Notes: a model not told the origin generated them from the letters alone. A DNA stretch of 64,000 bases from Acidaminobacter sp. JC074 (GCF_022496765.1 NZ_VANV01000016.1:62001-126000), one strand, 5' to 3'; counted from the first letter of the stretch, positions 1-8,447 are shown. Translations and numbers: made by a program.

Positions 1-362
1 GTAAAGTTATCAAAGTCTTCAATTAAATCTTCGTCGTAATAATCTGGTAGACCAGAAGTATGAGAAAGGGCTTGTTTGATGGTCACACTTTCATCATAAG
101 AAGGGAAAGGCTTTTCGATGATATCAAAAAGTTTGCTTTCTAAACCTAACATGTTCTTTTCAACAAGCTTCATAATTCCTAAGGCAGTATACAACTTGGT
201 ACCTGATGCGATACCAAATATAGTAGATGTATCGTTTTCTATTTGATTGGGCTTGTCTCTGTATCCGAATGCTTCATTAAATAGGATTTTATCATCCTTT
301 CTAATGGTAACAACACCAGAATAATTTTTCTCTTTTAATGTATGGATCAATGTAATAAACAT
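1..362 (-). CDS. beta-lactamase-family serine hydrolase (N-terminal part, runs off the window)
   Basis: Reading leftward from an ATG at 362 gives 120 uninterrupted codons before the window edge. A GGAGGTGA ribosome site lies just upstream of the start. The protein shows the class C beta-lactamase/DD-peptidase pattern: SGTK as the catalytic SxxK serine-lysine motif, followed by the family sequence ALSHTSGLPDY. Such enzymes act on beta-lactams, D-Ala peptides or esters, and the substrate cannot be told from this fragment. There is no signal peptide at this start, so a cytoplasmic esterase or peptidase-like role is possible. It follows the RmlD-like gene on the same strand after 53 nt, so the two are probably cotranscribed. 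The YxN and KTG boxes would lie beyond the edge. Confidence 0.8.
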   Translation of the reverse strand, partial: MFITLIHTLKEKNYSGVVTIRKDDKILFNEAFGYRDKPNQIENDTSTIFGIASGTKLYTALGIMKLVEKNMLGLESKLFDIIEKPFPSYDESVTIKQALSHTSGLPDYYDEDLIEDFDNF

Positions 363-415
363 AAAATCACCTCCATCTTTATTTTAGTACAAAAGACGGA
401 GGTTTGTTTTTACAG

Positions 416-1171
416 TTATATTTCACCGTGGTTCTTTTTATAAGTAGCCATACTTTCTTTTAAAGAACATATATAAGGTTGGTCACTTAAAAGACGATTG
501 TTGTGTTTAAATGTATTGGTCTTCTCAATGTCAATTGGCAGCTTGAAGATTTCCTTAAGGTGACAAACCAGTTCATAAAAGGACATGTTATCCTGATTAC
601 TATCTAAATGGTATGTACCTGTCGGATGATGTTTGATGATCTTGTAAATGGCTTTGGCTGTATCAGGCATAAAAGAAGTGGCTAATATCCAGTCTTCTGA
701 TGCTTTGACATGACCTTCGGTGACCAAAAATGCAAGCATATTATTTTTATGTGTATGATAGGCTATCTGCCAACCTAATCTGATGATGTAGGTATTTTCC
801 TTATAATACTTGTTGATGATGGATTCACAGTGAATCTTGTAACGTCCATAATCATCCTTTGCCTTTAGATTATCAGCAGTGGTATGGGGACCTTCACTGC
901 CGTTAAAGACAGCTTCACTTGATATAAAGACTAAAGGAATAGAATAGTCAGATATGCAGTCAATAATCTGCTTGATCCATTCAACAGGGCCTGTTGCTAT
1001 GTGAAGAAATATATCCGGTTGATGTTCTGATATGAAGTTTTTTATTTTATCTGGATCATCGATTGGAACATGTTGTCTTTCCCAGACGATCAGTTCACAA
1101 GTTTTGCTTTCAAAATAGTCATATACATAAGGTGCTAGTGTGCCGTTCATTCCTGTTATTATTGCTTTCAT
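416..1171 (-). CDS. NAD(P)-dependent sugar epimerase/reductase, RmlD-like
   Basis: A 251-residue short-chain-dehydrogenase-type protein. The N-terminus carries a Rossmann nucleotide-binding turn (TGMNGTLAP), a Ser-Ser pair follows VFIS in the middle, and the YGRYK stretch supplies the catalytic Tyr-x-x-x-Lys. Overall layout resembles RmlD (dTDP-4-dehydrorhamnose reductase) and related NAD-dependent epimerases, but the protein is shorter than typical RmlD (about 290) and no other nucleotide-sugar genes are nearby. The substrate is therefore unassigned. It is cytoplasmic, with no signal or membrane segment. It is transcribed away from serC and is followed on the same strand by the serine hydrolase, with no terminator seen between them. 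Confidence 0.75.
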   Translation of the reverse strand: MKAIITGMNGTLAPYVYDYFESKTCELIVWERQHVPIDDPDKIKNFISEHQPDIFLHIATGPVEWIKQIIDCISDYSIPLVFISSEAVFNGSEGPHTTADNLKAKDDYGRYKIHCESIINKYYKENTYIIRLGWQIAYHTHKNNMLAFLVTEGHVKASEDWILATSFMPDTAKAIYKIIKHHPTGTYHLDSNQDNMSFYELVCHLKEIFKLPIDIEKTNTFKHNNRLLSDQPYICSLKESMATYKKNHGEI

Positions 1172-1508
1172 GTCATCATCTCCTATTTCTTTTATACCAT
1201 GAGTGACGGGCTTTTAATCGTTAATTGTGTTTGTCTAGTAAGAACACTTTACTACGTTTTATTCAAATCTTTTAAAAACGGTTGTATTAAAGAAATTCTA
1301 TGATAGAATGAACTTAAATTGAGGGGTGCTATATAAAAATGGGATAAAAAATTCCCATTGTATACTGAATGCAAAATTAAATACTATTAAATTTATTTAA
1401 TTATAATTAAATGCTATTTAATTTTAAAAATTTATGATATCATAAAGACGATTCGGTTAAATATAGCAGGACTATCCTGTATGGATTATAAAAAAGATGG
1501 AGGCAAAC
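1172..1508. promoter_or_regulatory. AT-rich divergent intergenic region with palindromes
   Basis: No gene here. It separates the divergent RmlD-like gene and the serine operon. Seen directly: an inverted repeat ATTCTA-TGA-TAGAAT (1295-1309); a hairpin AATGGGA/TCCCATT (1338-1359); and a perfect palindrome with 8-bp arms, AATTAAAT-GCT-ATTTAATT (1405-1423), ten bases before a -10-like TATGAT (1433-1438). No good -35 precedes that -10, so the palindrome could be an activator or repressor site replacing it. The regulator is unknown. No serine T-box or known riboswitch is recognisable. Confidence 0.4.
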
Positions 1509-2579
1509 ATGCATAAGAGTTTATTTATTCCGGGACCGGTTAATGTAAGACCTGATGTCTTAGAGAAGATGGCAACACCTATGATTGGTCACAGAACTAA
1601 GGAAGCTTCAGTTCTACAAAGAAGTATTTCAGACAAGTTAAGAACATTGATGTACACAAAAGAGGAAATCATCCTTTCTACATCATCAGGTAGTGGTTTA
1701 ATGGAAGCTGCTGTAAAATCTTGTACTAAGAAAAAAGTAGCTGTATTTGCTGTAGGTGCTTTCGGTGAAAGATGGCACAAGATGGCGACTGCTAATGGTA
1801 TTCCTGCAGATCGTTTTGATTCTGAGTGGGGCCAACCTACAACTCCTGAAATGGTAGAAAAAGCTTTATCTACTGGCGAGTATGATGTTGTTACAATCAC
1901 TCACAACGAAACTTCTACAGGTATCATGAACCCATTAGAAGAAATTTCTGAAGTTATCAAGAAGTACCCAGATGTAATCTTCTGTTTAGATACAGTTTCA
2001 TCTTTAGGTGGTGCTAAAATTGAAGTAGATAAGTGGGGCGTTGATATTTGTATCGCTTCAACTCAAAAATGTTTAGGTTTACCAGCTGGTTTAGCAGTTT
2101 GCTCTTTATCACAAAAAGCTTACGAAAAAGCTAAGACAGTTGAAAATAGAGGTCTTTACTTTGACTTAGTAACTTTATACGATACTATTCAAAAGAAAGA
2201 TTACCAATATCCTTCTACACCTTCATTATCTCATATGTTCGCACTTGACTATCAATTAGATAGAATCATGGAAGAAGGTATGGAAAACAGATTTAACAAG
2301 CATTTAGAGCAAGCTAAAGTTGTAAGAGCTTGGGCTAAGAAGCATTTCGATATGTTAGCTGAAGAGAAGTACGCTTCTAACACATTAACAACTATTAAGA
2401 ATACTAAAGAGATTTCTGTTGCTGATTTAAATAAGAAATTAGCTGAAAGAGGTTTCATGATTTCTAACGGTTATGGTGCATTAAAAGAAAAGACTTTCAG
2501 AATCGCACACATGGCTGATACAACAATGGAAGAAGTTAACGAGATTTTATCTGTAATTGAAGATATCCTAGGACTATAG
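1509..2579 (+). CDS. serC: class V aminotransferase acting as phosphoserine transaminase (AGT-like)
   Basis: A PLP enzyme expected to convert 3-phosphohydroxypyruvate plus glutamate to phosphoserine. It belongs to the alanine-glyoxylate/serine-pyruvate aminotransferase branch of class V (N-terminus FIPGPVNVRPDVLEKMATP), not to the classical SerC branch. STQKCLGLPAG places the PLP lysine at about residue 187, and the Asp of CLDTVSS would bind the pyridine nitrogen. An ATG at 1497 is in frame, but it overlaps the GGAGG (1499-1503) that serves the ATG at 1509, so 1509 is chosen (356 residues). serA follows after 8 nt. The phosphoserine role is inferred from that pairing. Codons are strongly biased (TTA, AGA, GCT), which suggests high expression. 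Confidence 0.8.
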   Translation: MHKSLFIPGPVNVRPDVLEKMATPMIGHRTKEASVLQRSISDKLRTLMYTKEEIILSTSSGSGLMEAAVKSCTKKKVAVFAVGAFGERWHKMATANGIPADRFDSEWGQPTTPEMVEKALSTGEYDVVTITHNETSTGIMNPLEEISEVIKKYPDVIFCLDTVSSLGGAKIEVDKWGVDICIASTQKCLGLPAGLAVCSLSQKAYEKAKTVENRGLYFDLVTLYDTIQKKDYQYPSTPSLSHMFALDYQLDRIMEEGMENRFNKHLEQAKVVRAWAKKHFDMLAEEKYASNTLTTIKNTKEISVADLNKKLAERGFMISNGYGALKEKTFRIAHMADTTMEEVNEILSVIEDILGL

Positions 2580-2587
2580 GAGGCACT

Positions 2588-3496
2588 ATGTTAAGAATAT
2601 TAGCAAATGACGGTATGGATAAGGCTGCTGTTGATCATTTACAATCACTTGGTCACGAAGTATGCTTAGATACTTATTCTATTGAAGAACTAAAGACAGA
2701 GTTAAAAGATTTTGATGCAATTGTTATCAGATCTGCAACTAAAATAAGAGCAGAGTTAATTGACGCTGTTGCTGGCTCAAGATTAAAGTTAATCGTTAGA
2801 GCTGGTGTTGGTGTTGATAACATCGATGTTAAATACGCTGAGGAAAAAGGCATTACTGTAAGAAATACACCTTATTCTTCATCAGCTTCTGTTGCTGAGT
2901 TAACTTTAGCACATATGTTTTCAGTAGCTAGATTTGTGGGTGTTGCTACAGCTACAATGAGAAATGGCGAGTGGAACAAAAAAGCTTACAAGGGTACAGA
3001 GATTTCTGGTAAAACTTTAGGTTTAATCGGTTTCGGTAGAATCGCTCAAGAAGTCGCTAGAAAAGCAACTGTATTAGGCATGAGAGTTGTTTACTTTGAC
3101 CATCATCCAATTGAGCATTCAATCTCAGGTTGTACTGCAGAATCAATGGAAGATGTCATCAAAGAAGCAGATTATATTTCTTTACATGTTCCTTATATCA
3201 AAGAAATTGGTCCTATTATTCAAAAAGAGCAATTTGATATGATGAAAGATGGCGTATACCTAATCAACTGTGCAAGAGGTGGCGTTGTTAAAGAAGCAGA
3301 CTTATTAGATGCTTTAAATTCAGGTAAGGTTGCTGGTGCTGGTATTGATGTATTTGAAGAAGAGCCAACTAAGAACATGGAACTTATCAATCATCCACTA
3401 GTATCTGCTACACCACATATTGGTGCTTCAACGAAAGAAGCTCAAGAAAGAATTGGTGTTGAAACATACAATGTTATCTTAGAAGAGTTAGCTTAG
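2588..3496 (+). CDS. serA: D-3-phosphoglycerate dehydrogenase, short form
   Basis: Catalyses the first step of serine synthesis, NAD-dependent oxidation of 3-phosphoglycerate to 3-phosphohydroxypyruvate, in the cytoplasm. At 302 residues it has the substrate and nucleotide domains of the D-2-hydroxyacid dehydrogenase family but no C-terminal ACT domain, so classical feedback inhibition by serine through ACT is not expected. Visible motifs are LIGFGRIAQEVA (NAD turn), the catalytic Arg in NCARGG (about 230), Glu in DVFEEEP (about 259) and His in PHIGAST (about 277). Start ATG follows AGGAGG. It sits 8 nt after serC and 20 nt before the DUF1015 gene, with the same biased codon use as both. Confidence 0.92.
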   Translation: MLRILANDGMDKAAVDHLQSLGHEVCLDTYSIEELKTELKDFDAIVIRSATKIRAELIDAVAGSRLKLIVRAGVGVDNIDVKYAEEKGITVRNTPYSSSASVAELTLAHMFSVARFVGVATATMRNGEWNKKAYKGTEISGKTLGLIGFGRIAQEVARKATVLGMRVVYFDHHPIEHSISGCTAESMEDVIKEADYISLHVPYIKEIGPIIQKEQFDMMKDGVYLINCARGGVVKEADLLDALNSGKVAGAGIDVFEEEPTKNMELINHPLVSATPHIGASTKEAQERIGVETYNVILEELA

Positions 3497-3516
3497 TAAG
3501 AAATTGGGGGAACAGA

Positions 3517-4761
3517 ATGGCAGTAGTAAGAGGATTTAAAGGTTTAAGACCTAAAGAAGACTTAGTAGAAAAAGTAGCATCATTACCATATGATGTTATG
3601 AACCGTGAAGAAGCAAAAGAAATGGCAAAGGGGAACGACCTTTCATTCTTACATATCGTAAGATCTGAAATGGACGTGCCAGCTGAAGTAAGCCAATATG
3701 ACGAGTCTGTTTACAAGATGGCTAGAACAAATCTTGACAGATTCCAAGAAGAAGGTACTTTGGTACAAGATGAAAAGCCAAAATTATATATTTACCGTCA
3801 ATTAATGAACGGTAGAGTTCAAACTGGTATTGTAGGTTGTACTTCTATTGATGATTACATGAATGACATCATCAAGAAGCATGAGTTTACTAGACCACAA
3901 AAAGAGCAAGATAGAATCAACAACTTTGATTTCTGTGATGCTAACACAGCTCCTATCTTCTTAACTTACAGAAAGAACGACACAATCAATGCAATCGTTA
4001 ATGACTGGATCAAGTTCCATATGCCAGTTTATAACTTCATCTCTGATGATGATATTACTCATATCGTATGGGTAATCGATGCTGATGATGTTGTAGCTAG
4101 ATTAACTGACTTATTTGCAGGTATTGATTACCTTTACATTGCTGATGGTCACCACAGATCAGCTTCTTCTGTAGCAGTTGGTAAGAAGAGAAGAGAAGCA
4201 AATCCAAATTATACAGGTGATGAGGAGTTCAACTTCTTCATGTCTGTTATTTTCCCAGATGAAGACTTATTCATCATGGATTACAACAGAGTTGTTGCTG
4301 ACTTAAATGGCAACTCTCAAGAAGAGTTCTTCAAGAAAGTTGAAGAGAAGTTCACAATTACTGAAGTAAATGAAATCTATAAGCCAATGTCTAAAAAGCA
4401 CTTTGGTATGTTCATTGACGGCAAGTGGTATGAATTAAAAGCTCATGACGGTATTTGTGATGAGAACGATCCAGTAGATAGATTAGACGTTTCTATTCTA
4501 CAAAAGAACCTTTTAGATCCAATCTTAGGTATTGATAACCCAAGAACCAACACTAGAATTGACTTTGTTGGTGGTATCAGAGGTTTAGAGGAATTAGAGA
4601 GAAGAGTAAATACTGATATGACAGTTGCATTCTCAATGTTCCCTACAACTATGGACGATTTACTTTCAATTGCAGATGCAGGTGAAGTAATGCCTCCTAA
4701 GTCTACTTGGTTCGAGCCTAAGTTAAGATCAGGTATCTTAACTCATAAGCTAAGTGATTAG
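3517..4761 (+). CDS. DUF1015 family protein of the serine operon
   Basis: A 414-residue cytoplasmic protein of the DUF1015 family, recognised by its N-terminus (RGFKGLRPKEDL...LPYDVMNREEA) and the conserved ADGHHRSAS histidine motif near residue 210. No biochemical function is established to my knowledge. The gene commonly accompanies serC and serA in clostridia and other anaerobes, and here it is the third gene of that operon, ahead of a strong terminator. This suggests a role tied to serine formation or turnover, perhaps phosphoserine dephosphorylation, since no SerB is present. That is inference only. The HH motif could bind a metal or phosphate. Codon bias is as strong as in serC and serA, pointing to an abundant protein. 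Confidence 0.85.
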   Translation: MAVVRGFKGLRPKEDLVEKVASLPYDVMNREEAKEMAKGNDLSFLHIVRSEMDVPAEVSQYDESVYKMARTNLDRFQEEGTLVQDEKPKLYIYRQLMNGRVQTGIVGCTSIDDYMNDIIKKHEFTRPQKEQDRINNFDFCDANTAPIFLTYRKNDTINAIVNDWIKFHMPVYNFISDDDITHIVWVIDADDVVARLTDLFAGIDYLYIADGHHRSASSVAVGKKRREANPNYTGDEEFNFFMSVIFPDEDLFIMDYNRVVADLNGNSQEEFFKKVEEKFTITEVNEIYKPMSKKHFGMFIDGKWYELKAHDGICDENDPVDRLDVSILQKNLLDPILGIDNPRTNTRIDFVGGIRGLEELERRVNTDMTVAFSMFPTTMDDLLSIADAGEVMPPKSTWFEPKLRSGILTHKLSD

Positions 4762-4790
4762 TCGACTGCCCTCATAATTTTATGAGGCTA

Positions 4791-4819
4791 GAACAGTTCT
4801 TCGGAGCTGTTCTTTTTTT
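4791..4819 (+). terminator. rho-independent terminator of the serine operon
   Basis: GAACAGTTC and GAGCTGTTC pair (one G-U) around a UUCG tetraloop closed by C-G, followed by seven T. A second hairpin, CCTCATA/TATGAGG (4770-4787), sits between it and the stop codon of the DUF1015 gene. Confidence 0.9.
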
Positions 4820-4866
4820 AGATTGGGGATTTTGTGGTATAAAGATAATAGTAGAAAAGAGGTAAT

Positions 4867-5301
4867 ATGAAAAAAATTGGACTCCTTATTTTATCTTTAA
4901 TGCTTATTGTTCTTACCATCTTGGCTTATCAAAATGGCAAAACACCAGATTTGGGTTTAGTCGACGGTCATTTAAAGGAACTTAAAAACAGCCCTAATGG
5001 TGTATCTAGTCAAACGTCATATGAAGAAAAAAGAATAGCGCCTTTTACTGCGTATGAAAACTCTATGATGGTTATTGAAGAGATTATATTGGCCTACAGA
5101 GGTTTGATTGTAAAAAAAGAAGCAAATTATGTTCATGTCATTTTCACAACCAAGAAGGGTTTTAGAGATGATGTTGAATTTCTTATAGATGGTGATCTTA
5201 TACATTACCGGTCACAATCTCGTGTAGGCTATGGAGATATGAATAAAAACATAGAGAGATACCTTGAGATAAAGACTTATTATGAGAATTGTTTTAAATA
5301 A
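4867..5301 (+). CDS. small exported hypothetical protein
   Basis: 144 residues with an N-terminal signal or signal-anchor (MKKIGLLILSLMLIVLTILA) and a soluble remainder. I do not recognise the family. The mature part is mixed-charge, with a stretch reading YVHVIFTTKKGFRDDVEFLI that looks like paired beta strands. There is no lipobox cysteine. AAGAGGTAAT precedes the ATG. It is followed after 54 nt by a lipoprotein gene on the same strand, and both end before a terminator at 5702, so they probably form a two-gene transcript. Confidence 0.6.
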   Translation: MKKIGLLILSLMLIVLTILAYQNGKTPDLGLVDGHLKELKNSPNGVSSQTSYEEKRIAPFTAYENSMMVIEEIILAYRGLIVKKEANYVHVIFTTKKGFRDDVEFLIDGDLIHYRSQSRVGYGDMNKNIERYLEIKTYYENCFK

Positions 5302-5355
5302 GACAACTTGTCGTTTTTAAGATTTCCTGATACACTTTTTCCAGGTAGGTGTGAT

Positions 5356-5703
5356 ATGAAAAATAAAGTGCTATTCGTCATAATCTTGTGTCTATTTGTC
5401 TTAGTATCTTGTAGGAAAATAGAAACAAGTATCATTTTACTTCAAGAAGACAATATTCAAGAACTTGATGATAAAGTCATTTTCACCAAGGATGGCAATA
5501 TCAAAAGATCTGAATACATTCAATATGTCTTTGACAAAGAAAACTTTGATGATAAGGTAAAAAATAAAAATTCTAAGGTTGAAGTTTATTTTAAAAGTAA
5601 GACTGAAGAAAACAAAGTGCCAGATCCCATGTCTCAAAGTCCTGTTGGAGGATTTGTCATTATCATATATGAATGTGACATCATAAAAGAAGTCAATGAA
5701 TAA
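5356..5703 (+). CDS. small lipoprotein of unknown function
   Basis: The ATG at 5356 gives 115 residues beginning MKNKVLFVIILCLFVLVSC. This is a lipoprotein signal with LVSC as lipobox, so the mature protein would be lipid-anchored at the outer face of the membrane. An in-frame TTG at 5308 would put 16 extra residues before the signal and has no ribosome site, so it is rejected. The rest is charged and lysine-rich and matches no family I know. It has a partner-like position after the exported gene at 4867, and a terminator hairpin overlaps its stop codon. Confidence 0.6.
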   Translation: MKNKVLFVIILCLFVLVSCRKIETSIILLQEDNIQELDDKVIFTKDGNIKRSEYIQYVFDKENFDDKVKNKNSKVEVYFKSKTEENKVPDPMSQSPVGGFVIIIYECDIIKEVNE

Positions 5704-5724
5704 AGTCCTAAGGGACTTTTTTTT
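5702..5724 (+). terminator. rho-independent terminator
   Basis: AAAGTCC/GGACTTT stem with a TAAG loop, running directly into eight T residues. It begins at the stop codon of the small lipoprotein. Confidence 0.85.
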
Positions 5725-5760
5725 GTAACCTTTTTACTCTATTTGACACTAATATAGTGT
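5724..5760 (+). promoter_or_regulatory. possible ECF-type promoter and palindrome before sigma gene 1
   Basis: TGTAACC (5724-5730) followed by a T-run resembles the AAC-containing -35 element of ECF sigma factors, which often control their own genes. A palindrome ACACTA-ATA-TAGTGT (5746-5760) lies between it and the ribosome site. No housekeeping promoter is evident. The assignment is tentative. Confidence 0.3.
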
Positions 5761-5783
5761 AAGCTGTTGAGGGAGGTACTTAA

Positions 5784-6287
5784 GTGGATACTTTTGAAAT
5801 CATTTATAGAAAATACAATAAAGATATCTATCGTTATCATATGAAGCATACAAACTATAATGAAGAGGTTTCAGAAGAGTTGACTCAAGAAACTTTCTTT
5901 CAGGCTTATCGGTCGATCACCAAGTTTAAGGGGCATGCTCATATAAAAACATGGCTCATTGGTATTGGAAAAAATGTCTATAAGTCATATCTTAAGAAGC
6001 ATAAAGTTCATCTCCAGGTCAATGAGAGTCATTTAGAAGATTATCATACCAGTCATATGGAAGATCAGTTTATTAATGAGGAAATGATGACACTTGCAGT
6101 TGCCTTAATAGAGACGCTGCCTAAAAAGATGTCTATGGTTATGAAGCTGAGGCTTTTGGAGGAACAGTCCTATAATCAGATTTGTGAAGACCTGTCTATT
6201 AGCATGTCATCAGCCAAGGTCTTGTACTATAGAGGAAAGGTATCTTTGAAAGAAAAACTAAGGGAGGACTACGGTTATGAAATATAA
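5784..6287 (+). CDS. ECF-family RNA polymerase sigma factor (first pair)
   Basis: 167 residues with the two ECF sigma regions. Region 2 includes the ELTQETFFQAYRSI helix that contacts core polymerase and the -10 element. Region 4 near the C-terminus (LPKKMSMVMKLRLLEEQSYNQICEDL) is a helix-turn-helix for the -35 element. The GTG start at 5784 is chosen because GGAGG sits 7 nt upstream and no better start exists. The stop codon overlaps by 11 nt the start of a zinc-finger anti-sigma gene, the usual arrangement for a sigma factor held inactive at the membrane. The signal and regulon are not evident. Confidence 0.88.
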   Translation: MDTFEIIYRKYNKDIYRYHMKHTNYNEEVSEELTQETFFQAYRSITKFKGHAHIKTWLIGIGKNVYKSYLKKHKVHLQVNESHLEDYHTSHMEDQFINEEMMTLAVALIETLPKKMSMVMKLRLLEEQSYNQICEDLSISMSSAKVLYYRGKVSLKEKLREDYGYEI

Positions 6288-7128
6288 ATGTGATCTTATA
6301 AAGGATCTGATCCCCTTGTACATAGATCGGTGTGCAAGCAGTGAGAGTAATAGAGTCATTGAAAGCCATTTAAAAGAGTGCCCTACGTGTAGGGAGTATT
6401 ATGCTTCCATGTCTGAAAGTGATTTTTCTGATATGACTGAAAAAGAGGAGCTATTGAGTTACGGTAAACGTATTAAAAGAAGGCGCTTTAAGATTGTTTT
6501 GATTATTGTAGTAGCTATGGTCTTACAAGCTGGACTTATCATAGGTGGAATGACATCCATGATGGCAGTTGGTTCTGTTTATGATACCAATGATCCTAAT
6601 GAGTACAGACAGTTTAACAAGCACTTTGAAGGTGAAGTAAAAGAACGCTTCAGTCACTTGCTTGTATTCCCTGAGTCTGTTGATGGATCTTCAGTTAAGG
6701 CATACCGCTACTATGCCAGTGAAAAGGGATTAGATAATGAATATCTTGTTTATCTAGATCTGACACTAGCAGAGGATGAGTACTTAAATGAAATTGATAG
6801 AATAAGAAACCTTGAGACCGAGTACAAGGAAAACCGCAACAAGATTCTTATTAAAGAGATAGATGGTTATAAAGCATATATTGCTGTCTATGACCACAAT
6901 GGATGTTATGAGTATGTTTTAGTTGATGAAGCACACCACCGCCTTATATACGTCTACAGTCAGTTTAAAGGGGCAGATGCATATTTAAATGACAATGATC
7001 TATGGATTGGTTCTGAAATGGACCTAGATGAAAGCAATGCACTCAGTGAGAAAAAAGGCTATTCCATCTATTACTTTAAGACAGGATCAAATCAACTTTA
7101 TATGATAAATTCTCAACAGCTCGATTAG
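6277..7128 (+). CDS. zinc-finger membrane anti-sigma factor
   Basis: 283 residues. The N-terminus has the zinc-binding anti-sigma domain (ZAS): CDLIKDLIPLYIDRC, then HLKECPTC giving the H-x3-C-x2-C signature. A basic RIKRRRFK stretch precedes one transmembrane helix near residues 70-92 (IVLIIVVAMVLQAGLIIGG), leaving about 190 residues outside. It should sequester the sigma factor encoded just upstream, with which it overlaps by 11 nt, until a signal alters the outer domain. The outer domain matches nothing I know. A terminator overlaps the stop codon. Confidence 0.85.
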   Translation: MKYKCDLIKDLIPLYIDRCASSESNRVIESHLKECPTCREYYASMSESDFSDMTEKEELLSYGKRIKRRRFKIVLIIVVAMVLQAGLIIGGMTSMMAVGSVYDTNDPNEYRQFNKHFEGEVKERFSHLLVFPESVDGSSVKAYRYYASEKGLDNEYLVYLDLTLAEDEYLNEIDRIRNLETEYKENRNKILIKEIDGYKAYIAVYDHNGCYEYVLVDEAHHRLIYVYSQFKGADAYLNDNDLWIGSEMDLDESNALSEKKGYSIYYFKTGSNQLYMINSQQLD

Positions 7129-7142
7129 AGCTGTTTTATTTG
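7115..7142 (+). terminator. terminator overlapping the anti-sigma stop codon
   Basis: AACAGCTC/GAGCTGTT, an 8-bp perfect stem with GATTA loop, then a T-rich TTTATTT. The left arm lies within the last codons of the anti-sigma gene. Confidence 0.75.
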
Positions 7143-7446
7143 ATACAATTTAATTAAACCTTTTTCTGTGCGGAAAAGGAATAAAAACGACTTGCTCGTT
7201 GAAATATAATTACTTAGGTAAATCAATTTATTTCACAGAATGGGTGAGATGAAAAACTGTTAAAGATGAAGAATTCTGGTTCTATAAGCTTGGAACTTAT
7301 TTCTGCAACCCAGAAACATATAGATGAGGTCGTCATTCTTTAGTTGTATATATATCAACTGACAAGTGCTATTAATGAGCCCTTTGAACAGGTAGAATAT
7401 TCTTAGAACAGTCGACAGTTCGAATATAAATCTGAAAGGAAAATAA
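7143..7446 (+). promoter_or_regulatory. long leader region of the first XRE gene with operator-like motif
   Basis: About 300 bases without a gene. It holds a near-palindrome, AGTTG-TATATATAT-CAACT (7342-7360), a -10-like TAGAAT (7393-7398), and five bases after it the motif TAGAACAGTCGA (7404-7415). The same motif (TAGAACAATCGA) occurs with the same five-base gap after the -10 of the paralogous regulator gene at 42853. No convincing -35 is visible. Confidence 0.45.
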
Positions 7447-8349
7447 ATGAATATAAAAATAGGAAAGAACGTACTTAAATATCGAGTTGAACAAAATGTG
7501 ACTCAAGCTCAGCTAGCTGATTATCTGTGTATATCACCACAGGCGGTTTCGAAATGGGAACAGGAAATAGCTATACCTGATGTATATTTGATCCCGAAGA
7601 TTGCCTTCTTCTTCGGTGTATCTATTGATTATCTCTTTGGAGTTTCTACTTATGAACAAGTTGAGCTTCTAGTAGATAAGTATGGTGTTATGAAACAAGA
7701 ACACTTGTATAAAGAGGCTTTAGATTCTATTAAGTTGCTGCTTGATCATGAACCAGAGGATGCAAAAGTGCTATACCTTCTAAGTAGGTTGGATTATTAT
7801 AGGGGGTGTGATTTTATCAAAAAAAGCATAGAAACAAGTCAAATAGTTATGAAACACGCTGATAAGGATTCAGAACTCTATAGATTTTCAAAAGTTAATA
7901 ATATGAAGCGATCTGCCTTACTGGGTGATCACTCTTTTATTGAGGTGATGAAAAACAAGTTTGAGTCAGAACAGTCAGCAGAAAAATTTAACGATTACGT
8001 TTTAGCTCTTCTAACAAAATATCAGTATCAGGAGATTATGAACTTAAGCCATCAGTATTTTGATTCTTTTACTGAATCAGACCAGTATATAATAGCACCC
8101 AATCTGATGGAGACAGCTTTTTCTTTAAATGATTATAAGTCTTGTAAAACTTTTTTCGATGTTATATGTAAAAGTGATGACAAGGCACAAATATTCTCAG
8201 CCTGGTGGATTATGTGGAAGATGCATAAGAATCAAGGCAGAATAGATGAAGAAAGGACATGTGCTGATATGTTAAGAAGGCTTTTACCAGAACAAGATAT
8301 AAATGAATATCAATCATCAAGACTTCTTGAGCAAATTAATAAGAGTTAA
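7447..8349 (+). CDS. XRE-family transcriptional regulator with helical repeat domain (paralogue 1)
   Basis: 300 residues. Residues 1-67 form an XRE helix-turn-helix (TQAQLADYLCISPQAVSKWE). The remaining 230 residues are all-helical with TPR-like spacing of aromatic residues, as in regulators that sense a peptide or protein partner. A clear paralogue lies at 42853 with matching sequence across the whole length (both contain PKIAFFF...SID.LFG). Ribosome site AAGGAAA is weak. It stands alone between two ECF sigma/anti-sigma pairs and is not obviously cotranscribed with either. Target genes are unknown, and autoregulation is suggested by the shared motif in both promoters. Confidence 0.82.
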   Translation: MNIKIGKNVLKYRVEQNVTQAQLADYLCISPQAVSKWEQEIAIPDVYLIPKIAFFFGVSIDYLFGVSTYEQVELLVDKYGVMKQEHLYKEALDSIKLLLDHEPEDAKVLYLLSRLDYYRGCDFIKKSIETSQIVMKHADKDSELYRFSKVNNMKRSALLGDHSFIEVMKNKFESEQSAEKFNDYVLALLTKYQYQEIMNLSHQYFDSFTESDQYIIAPNLMETAFSLNDYKSCKTFFDVICKSDDKAQIFSAWWIMWKMHKNQGRIDEERTCADMLRRLLPEQDINEYQSSRLLEQINKS

Positions 8350-8447
8350 ACCAGTAGCTGTGTCACAGATAGGGTAAAAAACTATGCACATAAAAAACTT
8401 CCAAGAGTGTAATTAATACTAAAACAATTGTATAGTGGAGGATATTT

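Noticed and set aside
1509..2579. Classical SerC (PSAT) annotation
   Set aside because: Sequence follows the alanine-glyoxylate/serine-pyruvate aminotransferase branch; the serC symbol is kept for role only, from its pairing with serA.
7143..7446. Decayed gene in the leader of XRE paralogue 1
   Set aside because: All frames have scattered stops and no recognisable motif.
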